Below, one piece after another: positions 23,688-31,450 of a DNA stretch of 62,680 nucleotides. Position 1 is the stretch's first letter; every line of letters begins with the position of its first letter. The notes under the pieces are model-generated. The model was not told the DNA's origin and did not search any database. It worked only from the letters and a program-made list of their open reading frames with translations. This DNA comes from Comamonadaceae bacterium PBBC2 (GTDB lineage: Bacteria; Pseudomonadota; Gammaproteobacteria; Burkholderiales; Burkholderiaceae_C): the NCBI GenBank assembly GCA_002255935.1, contig NKIO01000014.1, positions 1-62,680 on the forward strand, in the 5' to 3' direction. A program made the translations under genes and the position numbers.

Positions 23688-24683
23688 ATGGCGCGATGGG
23701 CTTTGGGGCTCTGGCTGCTTGTGGCTGGGGTTTCGGTGCAGGCACGCGAGTGTCCCGCGCCGGCCCTGCAAGAGGTGCTGCCGGGTGTGTCGGTGGTCCA
23801 TGGTCTGTGGGCTTCGACAGGCTCAGCTCGTGCAGCACATGCCACCACCACCGTGGTGCTGGGGCAGGGCCGCCAAGTGACGGTGGTGGACCCCGGCCCC
23901 ACCCGACAAGTGGGCGAGGCCTTGAAGCGCAGCCTGCACTGCCGCCAACAAGCGCAGGTGGAGGCCTTGATCAACACCCATGCCCATGCCGAGCAGGTGC
24001 TGGCCAATGCGGCATTTGGTGTGCCGGTCATGTCCACCGCGGGCACGGCCGCTTCGATGAAAAACCGTTGCCCGGATTGCCTGGCCGCGATGCGCGAAGA
24101 CCTGGGTGCACCAGCGTTGAAGGGCACACGGATTGTGCTGCCAGGCAGGGTGCTCGAGGACGGGCAAAGTCTGTCGATCGGTGGGCGGCAGTGGCAAGTG
24201 CGCGTGATGCGTCAGGCCCACACCGAGAGTGATTTGGTTTTGTGGTCTGCAGCCGAAGGCGTGGCTTTGGTCGGCGGCTTGGTGGACGGTGACCGTTTGC
24301 CGGTGCTGGCCCAAGGCCGTGTGCTGGGTTGGTTGCAAGCCTTGGACGATGTGCAGGCTTTGCAGCCGAACTGGATGATTGGCCAGCACTTGGTCAGTGG
24401 GCCTGGCCAGGTGGGGGCGCATTTGCAACGCCAGCGAAATTACCTGTGTGAATTGGTCCGCACGGCCTGGCAAGCCATGGACGCGGGCTTGTCAGAAGCC
24501 GAGGCATTGCAAAGCCTTCAGCTCAGTCCGGCTTGGTCGGTGGCACAGGCCGATCAACAAGAAGCCCGCCGTCAGCAGCACCAGTTCAACCAGCTGCGGG
24601 CCTGGCGTGAAATCGAGCCGATGTGGATGGCCCTTCAAGCCTGGCCGGCGCAGTGCGGTTCAGCCCCAAACGTCGGCCGGTAA
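23688..24683 (+). CDS. Quinoprotein relay system metallo-hydrolase, second type (MBL fold)
   Basis: The 331-residue secreted protein (signal about 1-19) has an MBL fold. Its zinc motif reads THAHAEQ (97-103), so the first two His remain but the Asp and the last His of HxHxDH are replaced by Glu and Gln. Other possible ligands are QAHTESD and GQHLVSG. Residues 42-50 (ASTGSARAA) are encoded by a sequence that looks like a dispersed repeat. The start at 23688 follows TGGAG. The 3' end overlaps the convergent activator gene by 24 bases. Confidence 0.82.
   Translation: MARWALGLWLLVAGVSVQARECPAPALQEVLPGVSVVHGLWASTGSARAAHATTTVVLGQGRQVTVVDPGPTRQVGEALKRSLHCRQQAQVEALINTHAHAEQVLANAAFGVPVMSTAGTAASMKNRCPDCLAAMREDLGAPALKGTRIVLPGRVLEDGQSLSIGGRQWQVRVMRQAHTESDLVLWSAAEGVALVGGLVDGDRLPVLAQGRVLGWLQALDDVQALQPNWMIGQHLVSGPGQVGAHLQRQRNYLCELVRTAWQAMDAGLSEAEALQSLQLSPAWSVAQADQQEARRQQHQFNQLRAWREIEPMWMALQAWPAQCGSAPNVGR
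23810..23829. repeat. Fragment resembling a dispersed 'TTCGACAGGCTCAG' repeat within a gene
   Basis: GGCTTCGACAGGCTCAGCTC resembles one arm of the small repeat (TTCGACAAGCTCAG and variants) that is scattered between genes in many beta- and gammaproteobacteria. Here it is read in frame in the metallo-hydrolase gene. This is recognised by eye only. Confidence 0.45.
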
Positions 24684-26777
24684 CTGTTCTTTCTTGCGGT
24701 AGATGGTGTTTCGCGAGACCCCGAGCAGCTTGGCTGCTGCCGAGACGTTGCCCTGGCATTGACGCAAGGCGTCGGCCATGGCTTGCAAGGCCACGTCTTG
24801 CAAGCGCGGCGCGCCTTGGCTGGGCATGGACTGCACCTCATGGAGCACAGGGGCTGTGGCTTGGCTGGGCCATGCGCTGGGCGCAGGTGCTTGCGCCATC
24901 ACCGGCAGAGGTGCCGCCGGTGAATGGGGCATGCCCAAGGCCTCGCTTTCGCACGGCAGGGGCTGGGGCGAGGCGCTTTGGCTGATGTGCTCTTGCACCT
25001 CTTCCAAAAAGTCATCGGGCAAGTGTTCCACCAAAATATCGCCACTATGGCCCACCATGGCCACGGCGGTGCGCAGCAGGTTGTGCAATTGGCGGAAGTT
25101 GCCTGGCCATCTGTATTGCAGAAACAAGGCCATCACCTGTGGCGAGATGCGGATTTTTTGCTCAGGGCTGCACAGGTTGAGCAAGATCTTGTTGGCCACC
25201 ACTTCAAAGTCCGAGCGCTCGCGCAAACCCGGCAGGCGTACCACCAGGCCATTGAGGCGGTAATACAGGTCCTCGCGGAACTGGCTTTGCGCGATCAAGG
25301 TCTTGAGGTTTTTGTTCGTGGCACAAATGAGCATCACGTCCACTTCGTATTCTTTGCCTGAGCCCAAAGGCGTCACGCGACGCTCTTGCAACACACGCAA
25401 GAGGCGGGCTTGCAGTTGCGTGGGCATGTCGCCGATTTCGTCGAGGAACAAGGTGCCGCCGTGGGCCATCTGGATCTTGCCGGGCGCGCCGCGCCGCTTG
25501 GCCCCGGTGAAGGCGCCTTCTTCGTAGCCGAACAGCTCGGACTCGATCAGGGTCTCGGGAATGGAGGCGCAGTTGATCGACACAAAAGGCTTGCGCGAGC
25601 GGGCCGAATCGTTGTGGATGGCCTGCGCCAAGATGTCTTTGCCTGTGCCGGTCTCGCCCAGGATCATGATGGGGATGTCATTGCCCTGCACGCGCTGCAG
25701 TTTGTGCAAGACAGCGGCCACTTGCGGGTCGCCGGTGTTCAGGTAATGCAGGCTCGACAAGCTGGCGCGGCCAGCGGCGGCGGCCGTGGTGGCCCGTGTG
25801 GCAGGCGTGGGTGAGGGCGACGCCGGCGCACTGGCCGAAGGGGGTGCCAAAGCCTCGCCGGTGAACCACATGTTCAGCGGCTTGAGTCGAGCTTGGCAAA
25901 ACACCGAGACACCGTTGTGCATGCACAGGCTCACGGCTTGGCCTGCGGCATGGCGCAGGCGGTCGTGGAACTGCGACATGGGCTGGTTGAACAGCGACGA
26001 AAAAGTGTGTGCCTGCATGGCATTGACCGACAAGCCCAGCTGAAACTGCGCGCTGCGATTGGCCGACAGGAAACGGCCATCGAGTGTGAACACGATGATG
26101 CCTTCGACCAAGGTGTTCAAAAATTCGTGGCGCGCATGAAAGTGGATGCGCATCGCCTCGGGAAACACATTGGCAAACATGTGGTTCTCGATCATCTGGG
26201 CCGACATGCGCACCAAGGCCATGGTGTGCTGGTGGTAGCTGCGTTCGTCGCCGGTCACGTCCAGCGCCCCCATGACTTTGCCGTAGGGGTCAAAAATCGG
26301 TGTGCACGAGCAGGTGAGGAACTGGTTGGCGTTCAAAAAGTGGTCGTGACCGTGCACCACCACCGGCTTGGCTTCGGTCAGGGCGGTGCCAATGGCGTTG
26401 GTGCCTTTGCTTTGTTCCGACCAATCGACGCCCGGCATCAGGGCCACTTGGGACGCTTTTTCAAGAAAGTCGGCGTCGCCCAGGGAGTGCAGGATCAAAC
26501 CGTTGTTGGAGGTCAACAACACCATGCTGTGGGTGTTGGCGATCTGCTCGTACAGCGTCTCCATCACAGGGCTGGCGTGCTGGTACAGCAGGCGGTTTTC
26601 TTCTTGCAGGGCCTGAATGTCTCGGCTGCGCAAGGCCGAATAGTCAGGTTTGTCCGCAGCGCGCAGGCCAAAAGACTGGCTGCGTCCGTGGGACTCGCCG
26701 ATCAAGTGGCGGTGGGTGTCACTTTCCAGCGCGTAGATCCCTTGGGCGGGCTGAACGCGGTTTGGCATGCCGAGCAT
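24660..26777 (-). CDS. Sigma-54-dependent activator, AcoR-like (GAF-PAS-AAA+-Fis)
   Basis: This 705-residue enhancer-binding protein has an AcoR-type N-terminal region with a GAF domain (about 75-205), a PAS-like domain (215-300) and a Pro/Ala linker (305-345). The AAA+ domain has Walker A GETGTGKD (374-381), the sigma-54 contact loop GAFTGA (421-426) and Walker B GGTLFLDE. The C-terminal Fis-type helix-turn-helix reads VSAAAKLLGVSRNTIYRKK. I start at 26777 because TTGGAGACAAC precedes that ATG; a longer frame begins at 26912. It lies amid genes with sigma-54 promoters and is their likely regulator. A small-molecule inducer, perhaps an alcohol or aldehyde, is expected at the GAF domain. Confidence 0.95.
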   Translation of the reverse strand: MLGMPNRVQPAQGIYALESDTHRHLIGESHGRSQSFGLRAADKPDYSALRSRDIQALQEENRLLYQHASPVMETLYEQIANTHSMVLLTSNNGLILHSLGDADFLEKASQVALMPGVDWSEQSKGTNAIGTALTEAKPVVVHGHDHFLNANQFLTCSCTPIFDPYGKVMGALDVTGDERSYHQHTMALVRMSAQMIENHMFANVFPEAMRIHFHARHEFLNTLVEGIIVFTLDGRFLSANRSAQFQLGLSVNAMQAHTFSSLFNQPMSQFHDRLRHAAGQAVSLCMHNGVSVFCQARLKPLNMWFTGEALAPPSASAPASPSPTPATRATTAAAAGRASLSSLHYLNTGDPQVAAVLHKLQRVQGNDIPIMILGETGTGKDILAQAIHNDSARSRKPFVSINCASIPETLIESELFGYEEGAFTGAKRRGAPGKIQMAHGGTLFLDEIGDMPTQLQARLLRVLQERRVTPLGSGKEYEVDVMLICATNKNLKTLIAQSQFREDLYYRLNGLVVRLPGLRERSDFEVVANKILLNLCSPEQKIRISPQVMALFLQYRWPGNFRQLHNLLRTAVAMVGHSGDILVEHLPDDFLEEVQEHISQSASPQPLPCESEALGMPHSPAAPLPVMAQAPAPSAWPSQATAPVLHEVQSMPSQGAPRLQDVALQAMADALRQCQGNVSAAAKLLGVSRNTIYRKKEQLPADVWG

Positions 26778-27013
26778 GTTGTCTCCAAGTGGGTCTGTCA
26801 CAGCCCAAATGCTGCTGCGCATCCCATCGGTGTATTGAAAGGGCCATAAGGGCCCTTGCGGACCCATCAGAGGTTCATCCTCAGGTCCAAAGCTTTCATG
26901 ATCTTGACGCAAGTGCGCTCCTGCTCGAAATGTGTGACGTTTTTCAACACATGCAAAAGCTCGGCCAGGGCCAAGTGGGGGTAAACCTCAGGTGAACAGA
27001 ATTCACCGCAGCG

Positions 27014-27038
27014 AAACTGTCTCACTTTGAAACAGTTT
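27014..27038. promoter_or_regulatory. Palindrome, candidate activator-binding site
   Basis: Arms AAACTGTCTCA and TGAAACAGTTT around CTT match at ten of eleven positions. The core TGTCTCA-CTT-TGAAACA resembles TGTCTCA-TTT-TGTGACA at 30791-30807. It is centred about 80 bases upstream of the -24 element, a typical distance for an enhancer-binding protein. Binding by the activator at 24660-26777 is an inference. Confidence 0.6.
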
Positions 27039-27104
27039 GCAGGGGGATTGGCTTGGGCTGCGTGCCAATGCTGTCCGGAATGTGTCAATCGGGCTTCAGG
27101 AGGC

Positions 27105-27121
27105 ATGGCACGCTATTTGCC
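27105..27121 (+). promoter_or_regulatory. Sigma-54 promoter of the PedF-type cytochrome operon
   Basis: ATGGCACG-CTAT-TTGCC matches TGGCACG-N4-TTGC exactly; only the flanking bases differ from consensus. Transcription would start near 27132, so the cytochrome must start at 27149 or 27161, not at the earlier in-frame ATG. Confidence 0.82.
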
Positions 27122-27160
27122 AAAGAGGTTCATCTGTTTCAACTTTTCATGGGTTTCACA

Positions 27161-27649
27161 ATGTCCATCTCTACGCCATTCACAAACGTCCTGCGCAAAG
27201 CTTTGCTGGTGACGGGTCTGACTTTCTCTGCTGCCTGCGCCTTCGCGCACGGTGATGTCACACCCCAAGCCGTGGACACCCACACCTTGCCGCAACTGGG
27301 TGCCAAGTGGTTGCCCAGCAACCCTTACAGCAGCGGCCCTGCGCAAAAAGAAGCCCTGCGCATCGGCACATCGGCTTACAACCAAAACTGCGCCCGCTGC
27401 CACGGTCTGGAGGCCATTTCGGGCGGCATTGCACCCGACTTGCGCAAGATCGATGCCGACTGCACCGGCATGGCCGATGCAGGCAAGCGCAACGAGTGCT
27501 TGGCGGAAATGGACGAGTACTACATGGCCACGGTGCGTCGCGGACGTACCCGTGACGGCCGTGTTTACATGCCACCATTCGAGTCCACCTTGAGCCAGGA
27601 AGCCATTTGGGCGATCCGCACCTACCTGGAAACCCGCCGCGAGAAGTGA
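27161..27649 (+). CDS. pedF: Cytochrome c-550 PedF-type
   Basis: The 162-residue protein has a signal peptide (about 1-29, CAFA-HG), one haem motif CARCH (77-81) and a Met ligand in RVYMPPFES. In size and wording it resembles PedF, the cytochrome c that accepts electrons from PQQ ethanol dehydrogenases. It opens the operon 27161-30745 with the binding protein and the PqqU-like receptor. The start follows from the sigma-54 promoter position; the ATG at 27149 is an alternative, and no strong ribosome site is seen. Confidence 0.88.
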   Translation: MSISTPFTNVLRKALLVTGLTFSAACAFAHGDVTPQAVDTHTLPQLGAKWLPSNPYSSGPAQKEALRIGTSAYNQNCARCHGLEAISGGIAPDLRKIDADCTGMADAGKRNECLAEMDEYYMATVRRGRTRDGRVYMPPFESTLSQEAIWAIRTYLETRREK

Positions 27650-27688
27650 AGCGCTTGGGGTGACCGTTCAAAACAATCAGGAGACAAC

Positions 27689-28588
27689 ATGAGTGCATCT
27701 TTCCCGCCAGCCCAGTCGCTGGCCGAACCCACGCGCCGCCAATGGCTGTCGGCTGCTGCGTTGATGGGGGTGGGCCTGGGTTGGGGCGGTATGGCCCAAG
27801 CGCAGGAGCTGTTTGATTTGGAAAAGGTGCGCGCCAGCGGCATCTTGAAGGTGGCGCTTTACAAAGACAACGCCCCTTATTCAGATGGCAAAGGCCAAGA
27901 CATGGACGGCGTTGATGTGGCTTTGGCGCAGGCCTTGGCCCAAGAGATGAGCCTCAAGCTCAGCTTGCTGCCTTTTGATGCGGGCGAAAAAATGGACGAC
28001 GACCTGCGCAACATGGTCTGGAAGGGGCATTACCTGGGCTACGGCCCGGCCGATGTCATGCTGCATGTGCCGGTGGACAAATTCCTCATGGTCGAGAACC
28101 GTCAGGCTTTGATCTTTGCCCCCTATTCCCGCGAAGTGCTGGTGATCTTTCATGCCTTGGACCGCGTGCCGTCTGTGAAAACAGGACTCGACTTGCAAGA
28201 CCAGCCCCTGGCCGCAGAGCGGGGCAGTGGTGCGGCCAGCACCTTGATGGGTTTTGGCGGTGGACGTTTGCGCTCGCAAGTGCGCATTTTCAATTCCGGC
28301 ATTGAAGCTGCCGCTGCCGTGATTGGCGGTCAAGTCGCCGCTGCCTATGTCAGCCGTGCACAGGCCGAAACCGCCCTGAAGGCCAGCGGCAAGAGCGCCT
28401 CGGCATATGGCATGACGCAAATGACCTTGCCCGGCTTGGCCGACAACGGCTGGCCGATCGGCATGGCCGTCAAATCGAACAACCAGCAATTGGCCCATGC
28501 GCTGGAAGCGGCTTTACAGAAGATCCGTGCCGATGGCCGTTTGTTGGCCATGTACCGCGAACGTGGCATGACCTTGGTGGCCCCTTGA
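27689..28588 (+). CDS. XoxJ/MxaJ-like periplasmic binding protein, quinoprotein-associated
   Basis: This 299-residue protein has a twin-arginine-like signal (TRRQWLSAAALMG, about 15-27) and a type II periplasmic-binding fold (LKVALYKDNAPYSDGKGQDMDGVDVALAQAL). It matches the class of ABC-type binding proteins linked to quinoprotein dehydrogenases. XoxJ/MxaJ members are thought to assist maturation of the dehydrogenase rather than import a solute. CAGGAGACAAC is a strong ribosome site. The TonB receptor gene follows 18 bases later. Confidence 0.87.
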   Translation: MSASFPPAQSLAEPTRRQWLSAAALMGVGLGWGGMAQAQELFDLEKVRASGILKVALYKDNAPYSDGKGQDMDGVDVALAQALAQEMSLKLSLLPFDAGEKMDDDLRNMVWKGHYLGYGPADVMLHVPVDKFLMVENRQALIFAPYSREVLVIFHALDRVPSVKTGLDLQDQPLAAERGSGAASTLMGFGGGRLRSQVRIFNSGIEAAAAVIGGQVAAAYVSRAQAETALKASGKSASAYGMTQMTLPGLADNGWPIGMAVKSNNQQLAHALEAALQKIRADGRLLAMYRERGMTLVAP

Positions 28589-28606
28589 ACCATTGAAAGT
28601 CAGGCG

Positions 28607-30745
28607 ATGCAGTACCCCTCTCATTTTCAACGCTTACGCCCTTTGTGCACCGCCTTGGCGGCTGTGGGCTTGTTCGCCGGCGCCGTTCATGCTCAGGAGG
28701 CCCAAGCCCCTGAAGAAGTGATGGTGCAAAGCGGCCGCTTGGCGCAAAAGCAATTTGACACCCCCGCTTCGGTCCGTGCGATCGATGGGGACGCCATCCG
28801 CAATGCGGGGGCGCAAGTGAATTTGTCCGAGGCGCTGGCCCAGGTGCCGGGCGTGGTGGCGCTCAACCGCAACAACTACGCCCAAGATTTGCAAATTTCC
28901 ATTCGGGGTTTTGGTGCCCGCGCGGCCTTCGGTTTGCGTGGCATCCGCCTCATCACCGACGGCATTCCGGCCACCACCCCAGACGGCCAGGGCCAAGCCT
29001 CGACCGTCAGCCTGACCTCTGCAGAGCGCATCGAGGTGCTCACCGGACCCTTGGCACAGCTGTATGGCAACTCGGCTGGCGGTGTGATCCAGACTTGGAC
29101 GCGTGAAGCCGGTGAGCAGCCGCAACTCGATGTGTCCACCACCTTCGGCAGTTATGGCCTGCGCCGCCACGATGTGCAGTTCAGTGGACGCACCGGCAAT
29201 GTCGGCATCGTGGCCGACTACAGCACTTTCAACATCGATGGTTACCGTCAGAACAGCGCGGCCGAGCGCAAGCAGTTCAACGGGGTGGTGACCACGCAGT
29301 TGCAGGAAGACACGAAACTCAAGCTGGTGGCCAACGTCTTTGACATGCCATTGGCGCAAGATCCGTTGGGCTTGAGCGCTGCGCAACTGAAAAGCGATCC
29401 GCGCCAAGCGGGTAACGATGCGCTGACCAACAGGACCCGCAAAATCGTCCAGCACAACCAGCTCGGCGCTGTGCTTGATCACCGGTTCAGCAGCGACCTT
29501 GAAATGCAGTGGCGCGCCTACACCGGCACTCGTCAGAACACGCAGTACACATCCAGTGCGAATTGGGTGGGTTTGGACCGTGATTTCTATGGCATTGGGG
29601 GCCAACTCAAGGGCAAACTGCGCGATGCAGCCCATGGTCCCGTGGACTGGGTGTTGGGGTTCGATGCCGATCAAACTTCCGAACGTCGGCAAGGTGGTGC
29701 GGCTTCAGCAGGTGAAAAGGTCGCGGGCAGCCTCACGCGCAACGAATTGAACAAAGCGAGCAACACCGATGCCTTTGGCCAAATCAATTGGCATTGGACC
29801 GATGCTCAGGGGCGCAACCCTTACACCTTCACCGCTGGCCTGCGCCACAGCAGCGTCAAGCTGGAAAACCGCGATGATTACTTGACCGATGGCAACGGCT
29901 CCGGGTCGGTGCGGTACACCGCCACCAACCCGGTTGTGGGAGCGACTTGGCATGCCCTGGACACTTTGAACCTTTTTGCCAATTGGGGCAAAGGCTTTGA
30001 AACGCCCACCTTGACCGAAGCGGCCTACGTGGTTGAAAACAATGCGATCAAAGGCTACTTCAACACCGGCTTGCAGGCCTCGCGCAGCCAGCACAACGAA
30101 GTCGGCGTGAAGTGGACGCCTTCCTCGGCGACGCGCCTCGATGCCGCTTTGTTCCGCATCAGCACAGACAACGAAATCGTCACACTCAAAAACGCGTTCG
30201 GCAAAACCGCTTACAAGAATGCAGCGCAAACCCTGCGCGAAGGGGGTGAGTTGTCTTGGCAAAACCTCTGGGCAACGCAATGGCGCAGCCAGCTGTCCAT
30301 GGCGTGGTTGCGCGCCAATTACGACGCTGATTTCACCTCGGGTACCACCCTCATTGCATCCGGCAATCGCATGCCTGCCATCCCCAGTCAGCAGTTGTTT
30401 GCTTCCTTGCAGTGGGCAGACCAAGGCTTTGCCTCGCGCGCCAATCCGCGTCCGCAGGGCTGGTCCGCTTCGGCCGATTGGGTGGCCCGTTCGTCTTTTT
30501 GGGCCAGTGACGTCAACGATGTCGGCTCCAGAGTGGCGGGTTATGGCGCTTTGAACTTGCGGGTCAGACACCGCAGCGCATGGGGGCCAGTCCGGGCCGA
30601 ATTGTGGGCGGGTGTCGACAACCTGATGGACCGTCCGTACGTGGGCTCCGTGATCGTCAACCAGTCGGCCACGCCGCCCCAATACTTTGAGCCAGGCTTG
30701 CCGCGCAACTGGATGACCGGCGTCAAGCTGTCCATCCCTTTGTGA
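28607..30745 (+). CDS. pqqU: TonB-dependent receptor, PqqU (YncD)-like, probable PQQ importer
   Basis: The 712-residue receptor has a signal peptide (about 1-29, VHAQ), a plug and a barrel. Compared from memory with E. coli YncD/PqqU, the TonB receptor for PQQ, many phrases agree: NYAQDLQ-SIRGFG, GIRL-DGIPAT-PDGQGQ, GKGFETPT and YVGSVIVN near the C-terminus. It lies behind cytochrome and XoxJ-like genes in a sigma-54 operon. No pqq biosynthesis gene is in this window, so import of PQQ would supply the cofactor. The symbol rests on this resemblance. Confidence 0.8.
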   Translation: MQYPSHFQRLRPLCTALAAVGLFAGAVHAQEAQAPEEVMVQSGRLAQKQFDTPASVRAIDGDAIRNAGAQVNLSEALAQVPGVVALNRNNYAQDLQISIRGFGARAAFGLRGIRLITDGIPATTPDGQGQASTVSLTSAERIEVLTGPLAQLYGNSAGGVIQTWTREAGEQPQLDVSTTFGSYGLRRHDVQFSGRTGNVGIVADYSTFNIDGYRQNSAAERKQFNGVVTTQLQEDTKLKLVANVFDMPLAQDPLGLSAAQLKSDPRQAGNDALTNRTRKIVQHNQLGAVLDHRFSSDLEMQWRAYTGTRQNTQYTSSANWVGLDRDFYGIGGQLKGKLRDAAHGPVDWVLGFDADQTSERRQGGAASAGEKVAGSLTRNELNKASNTDAFGQINWHWTDAQGRNPYTFTAGLRHSSVKLENRDDYLTDGNGSGSVRYTATNPVVGATWHALDTLNLFANWGKGFETPTLTEAAYVVENNAIKGYFNTGLQASRSQHNEVGVKWTPSSATRLDAALFRISTDNEIVTLKNAFGKTAYKNAAQTLREGGELSWQNLWATQWRSQLSMAWLRANYDADFTSGTTLIASGNRMPAIPSQQLFASLQWADQGFASRANPRPQGWSASADWVARSSFWASDVNDVGSRVAGYGALNLRVRHRSAWGPVRAELWAGVDNLMDRPYVGSVIVNQSATPPQYFEPGLPRNWMTGVKLSIPL

Positions 30746-30789
30746 GGGCGTGACGGTTTTGTGTCACCGTGTGCGGTCAGACCACCTTG

Positions 30790-30808
30790 GTGTCTCATTT
30801 TGTGACAC
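30790..30808. promoter_or_regulatory. Palindrome, second candidate activator-binding site
   Basis: GTGTCTCA and TGTGACAC flank TTT, with one mismatch between the arms. It shares TGTCTCA and the three-base centre with the site at 27018-27034. It is centred about 50 bases before the possible -24 element at 30846. Confidence 0.5.
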
Positions 30809-30845
30809 ATTCCTGCGTTTGTAAGCCAAAGATGTTCACTTGGGT

Positions 30846-30862
30846 CTGGCACGGTTCGTGAA
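30846..30862 (+). promoter_or_regulatory. Weak sigma-54-like promoter before the molybdenum hydroxylase
   Basis: CTGGCACG-GTTC-GTGAA has a perfect -24 block, but the -12 block lacks the C of GC. Its position after the palindrome supports it. The leader to the ATG at 30969 would be about 95 bases. Confidence 0.4.
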
Positions 30863-30968
30863 TGGCCTGTAGCGCAGGAGACGGTGAATGGACAGGTGAC
30901 ACAGTAAATTGACCGCCGACAACATGCAAAAGGCCTTTTGGCCAACCTATTTTTTTGAGGAGACTTTG

Positions 30969-31433
30969 ATGAGCGTGAATTTTCAAGTCAACGGCAAGCC
31001 TGCCAAGGCGAACGCCGAAACCGATACCCCCCTGTTGTGGGTCTTGCGTGACGAACTGGGCATGACCGGGACCAAGTTCGGTTGCGGCGCTGCTTTGTGC
31101 GGCGCTTGCACGGTGCATGTCAACGGTGAAGCCGTGCGTTCATGCTCGACGCCCGTGAGTGCCGTTGCTGGCAAAAAAGTGGCCACGGTGGAAGGCCTGT
31201 CCGCCAAGAACAACCACCCCCTGCAAGTGGCCTGGATCAAGCATGATGTGCCCCAGTGCGGCTATTGCCAGTCGGGTCAGCTCATGAGCGCTGCCGCTTT
31301 GTTGGCCAAGAACAACAACCCCAGCGATGCTGACATCGACAACGCGATGAGCGGCAACATCTGCCGTTGCGGCACTTACCCCCGTATCCGCGCCGCCATC
31401 AAAGATGCCGCCGCCACGATGCGCAAAGCCTGA
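30969..31433 (+). CDS. (2Fe-2S)-binding small subunit of a molybdenum hydroxylase (IorA-like)
   Basis: The 154-residue protein holds two [2Fe-2S] clusters: a plant-ferredoxin type at Cys39, 44, 47 and 59, and an alpha-helical type at Cys97, 100, 132 and 134. It is the electron-transfer subunit of a xanthine oxidase-family enzyme of the isoquinoline oxidoreductase/aldehyde oxidase kind. The start at 30969 follows GAGGAGA. The large subunit follows 17 bases later. Near a PQQ alcohol dehydrogenase it probably takes the aldehyde product onward, which is an inference. Confidence 0.93.
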   Translation: MSVNFQVNGKPAKANAETDTPLLWVLRDELGMTGTKFGCGAALCGACTVHVNGEAVRSCSTPVSAVAGKKVATVEGLSAKNNHPLQVAWIKHDVPQCGYCQSGQLMSAAALLAKNNNPSDADIDNAMSGNICRCGTYPRIRAAIKDAAATMRKA

Positions 31434-31450
31434 TCCGCTGGAGAACACAC

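Larger units (their letters stand above)
26778..27160. other. Divergent regulatory region between activator and PedF-type cytochrome
   Basis: This 383-base stretch has no convincing gene. It contains a hairpin in the activator leader (AAGGGCC 26839-26845 with GGCCCTT 26851-26857) and an imperfect palindrome ATGTGT-N11-ACACAT (26930-26952). A better palindrome at 27014-27038 and a sigma-54 promoter at 27105-27121 follow. A reverse frame at 26867-27106 could encode 79 residues ending EQERTCVKIMKALDLRMNL; it crosses the promoter and palindrome and I do not call it a gene, but a leader peptide or remnant cannot be excluded. Confidence 0.6.

Noticed and set aside
26867..27106. Reverse frame of 79 codons upstream of the sigma-54 activator
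   Set aside because: It crosses the palindrome and the sigma-54 promoter of the opposite strand and has no ribosome site or family. Kept only as a remark in the intergenic entry.
30755..30775. GTGAC-N8-GTCAC repeat after the PqqU-like gene as terminator
   Set aside because: Five-base arms and no T run after it; too weak for a terminator call.
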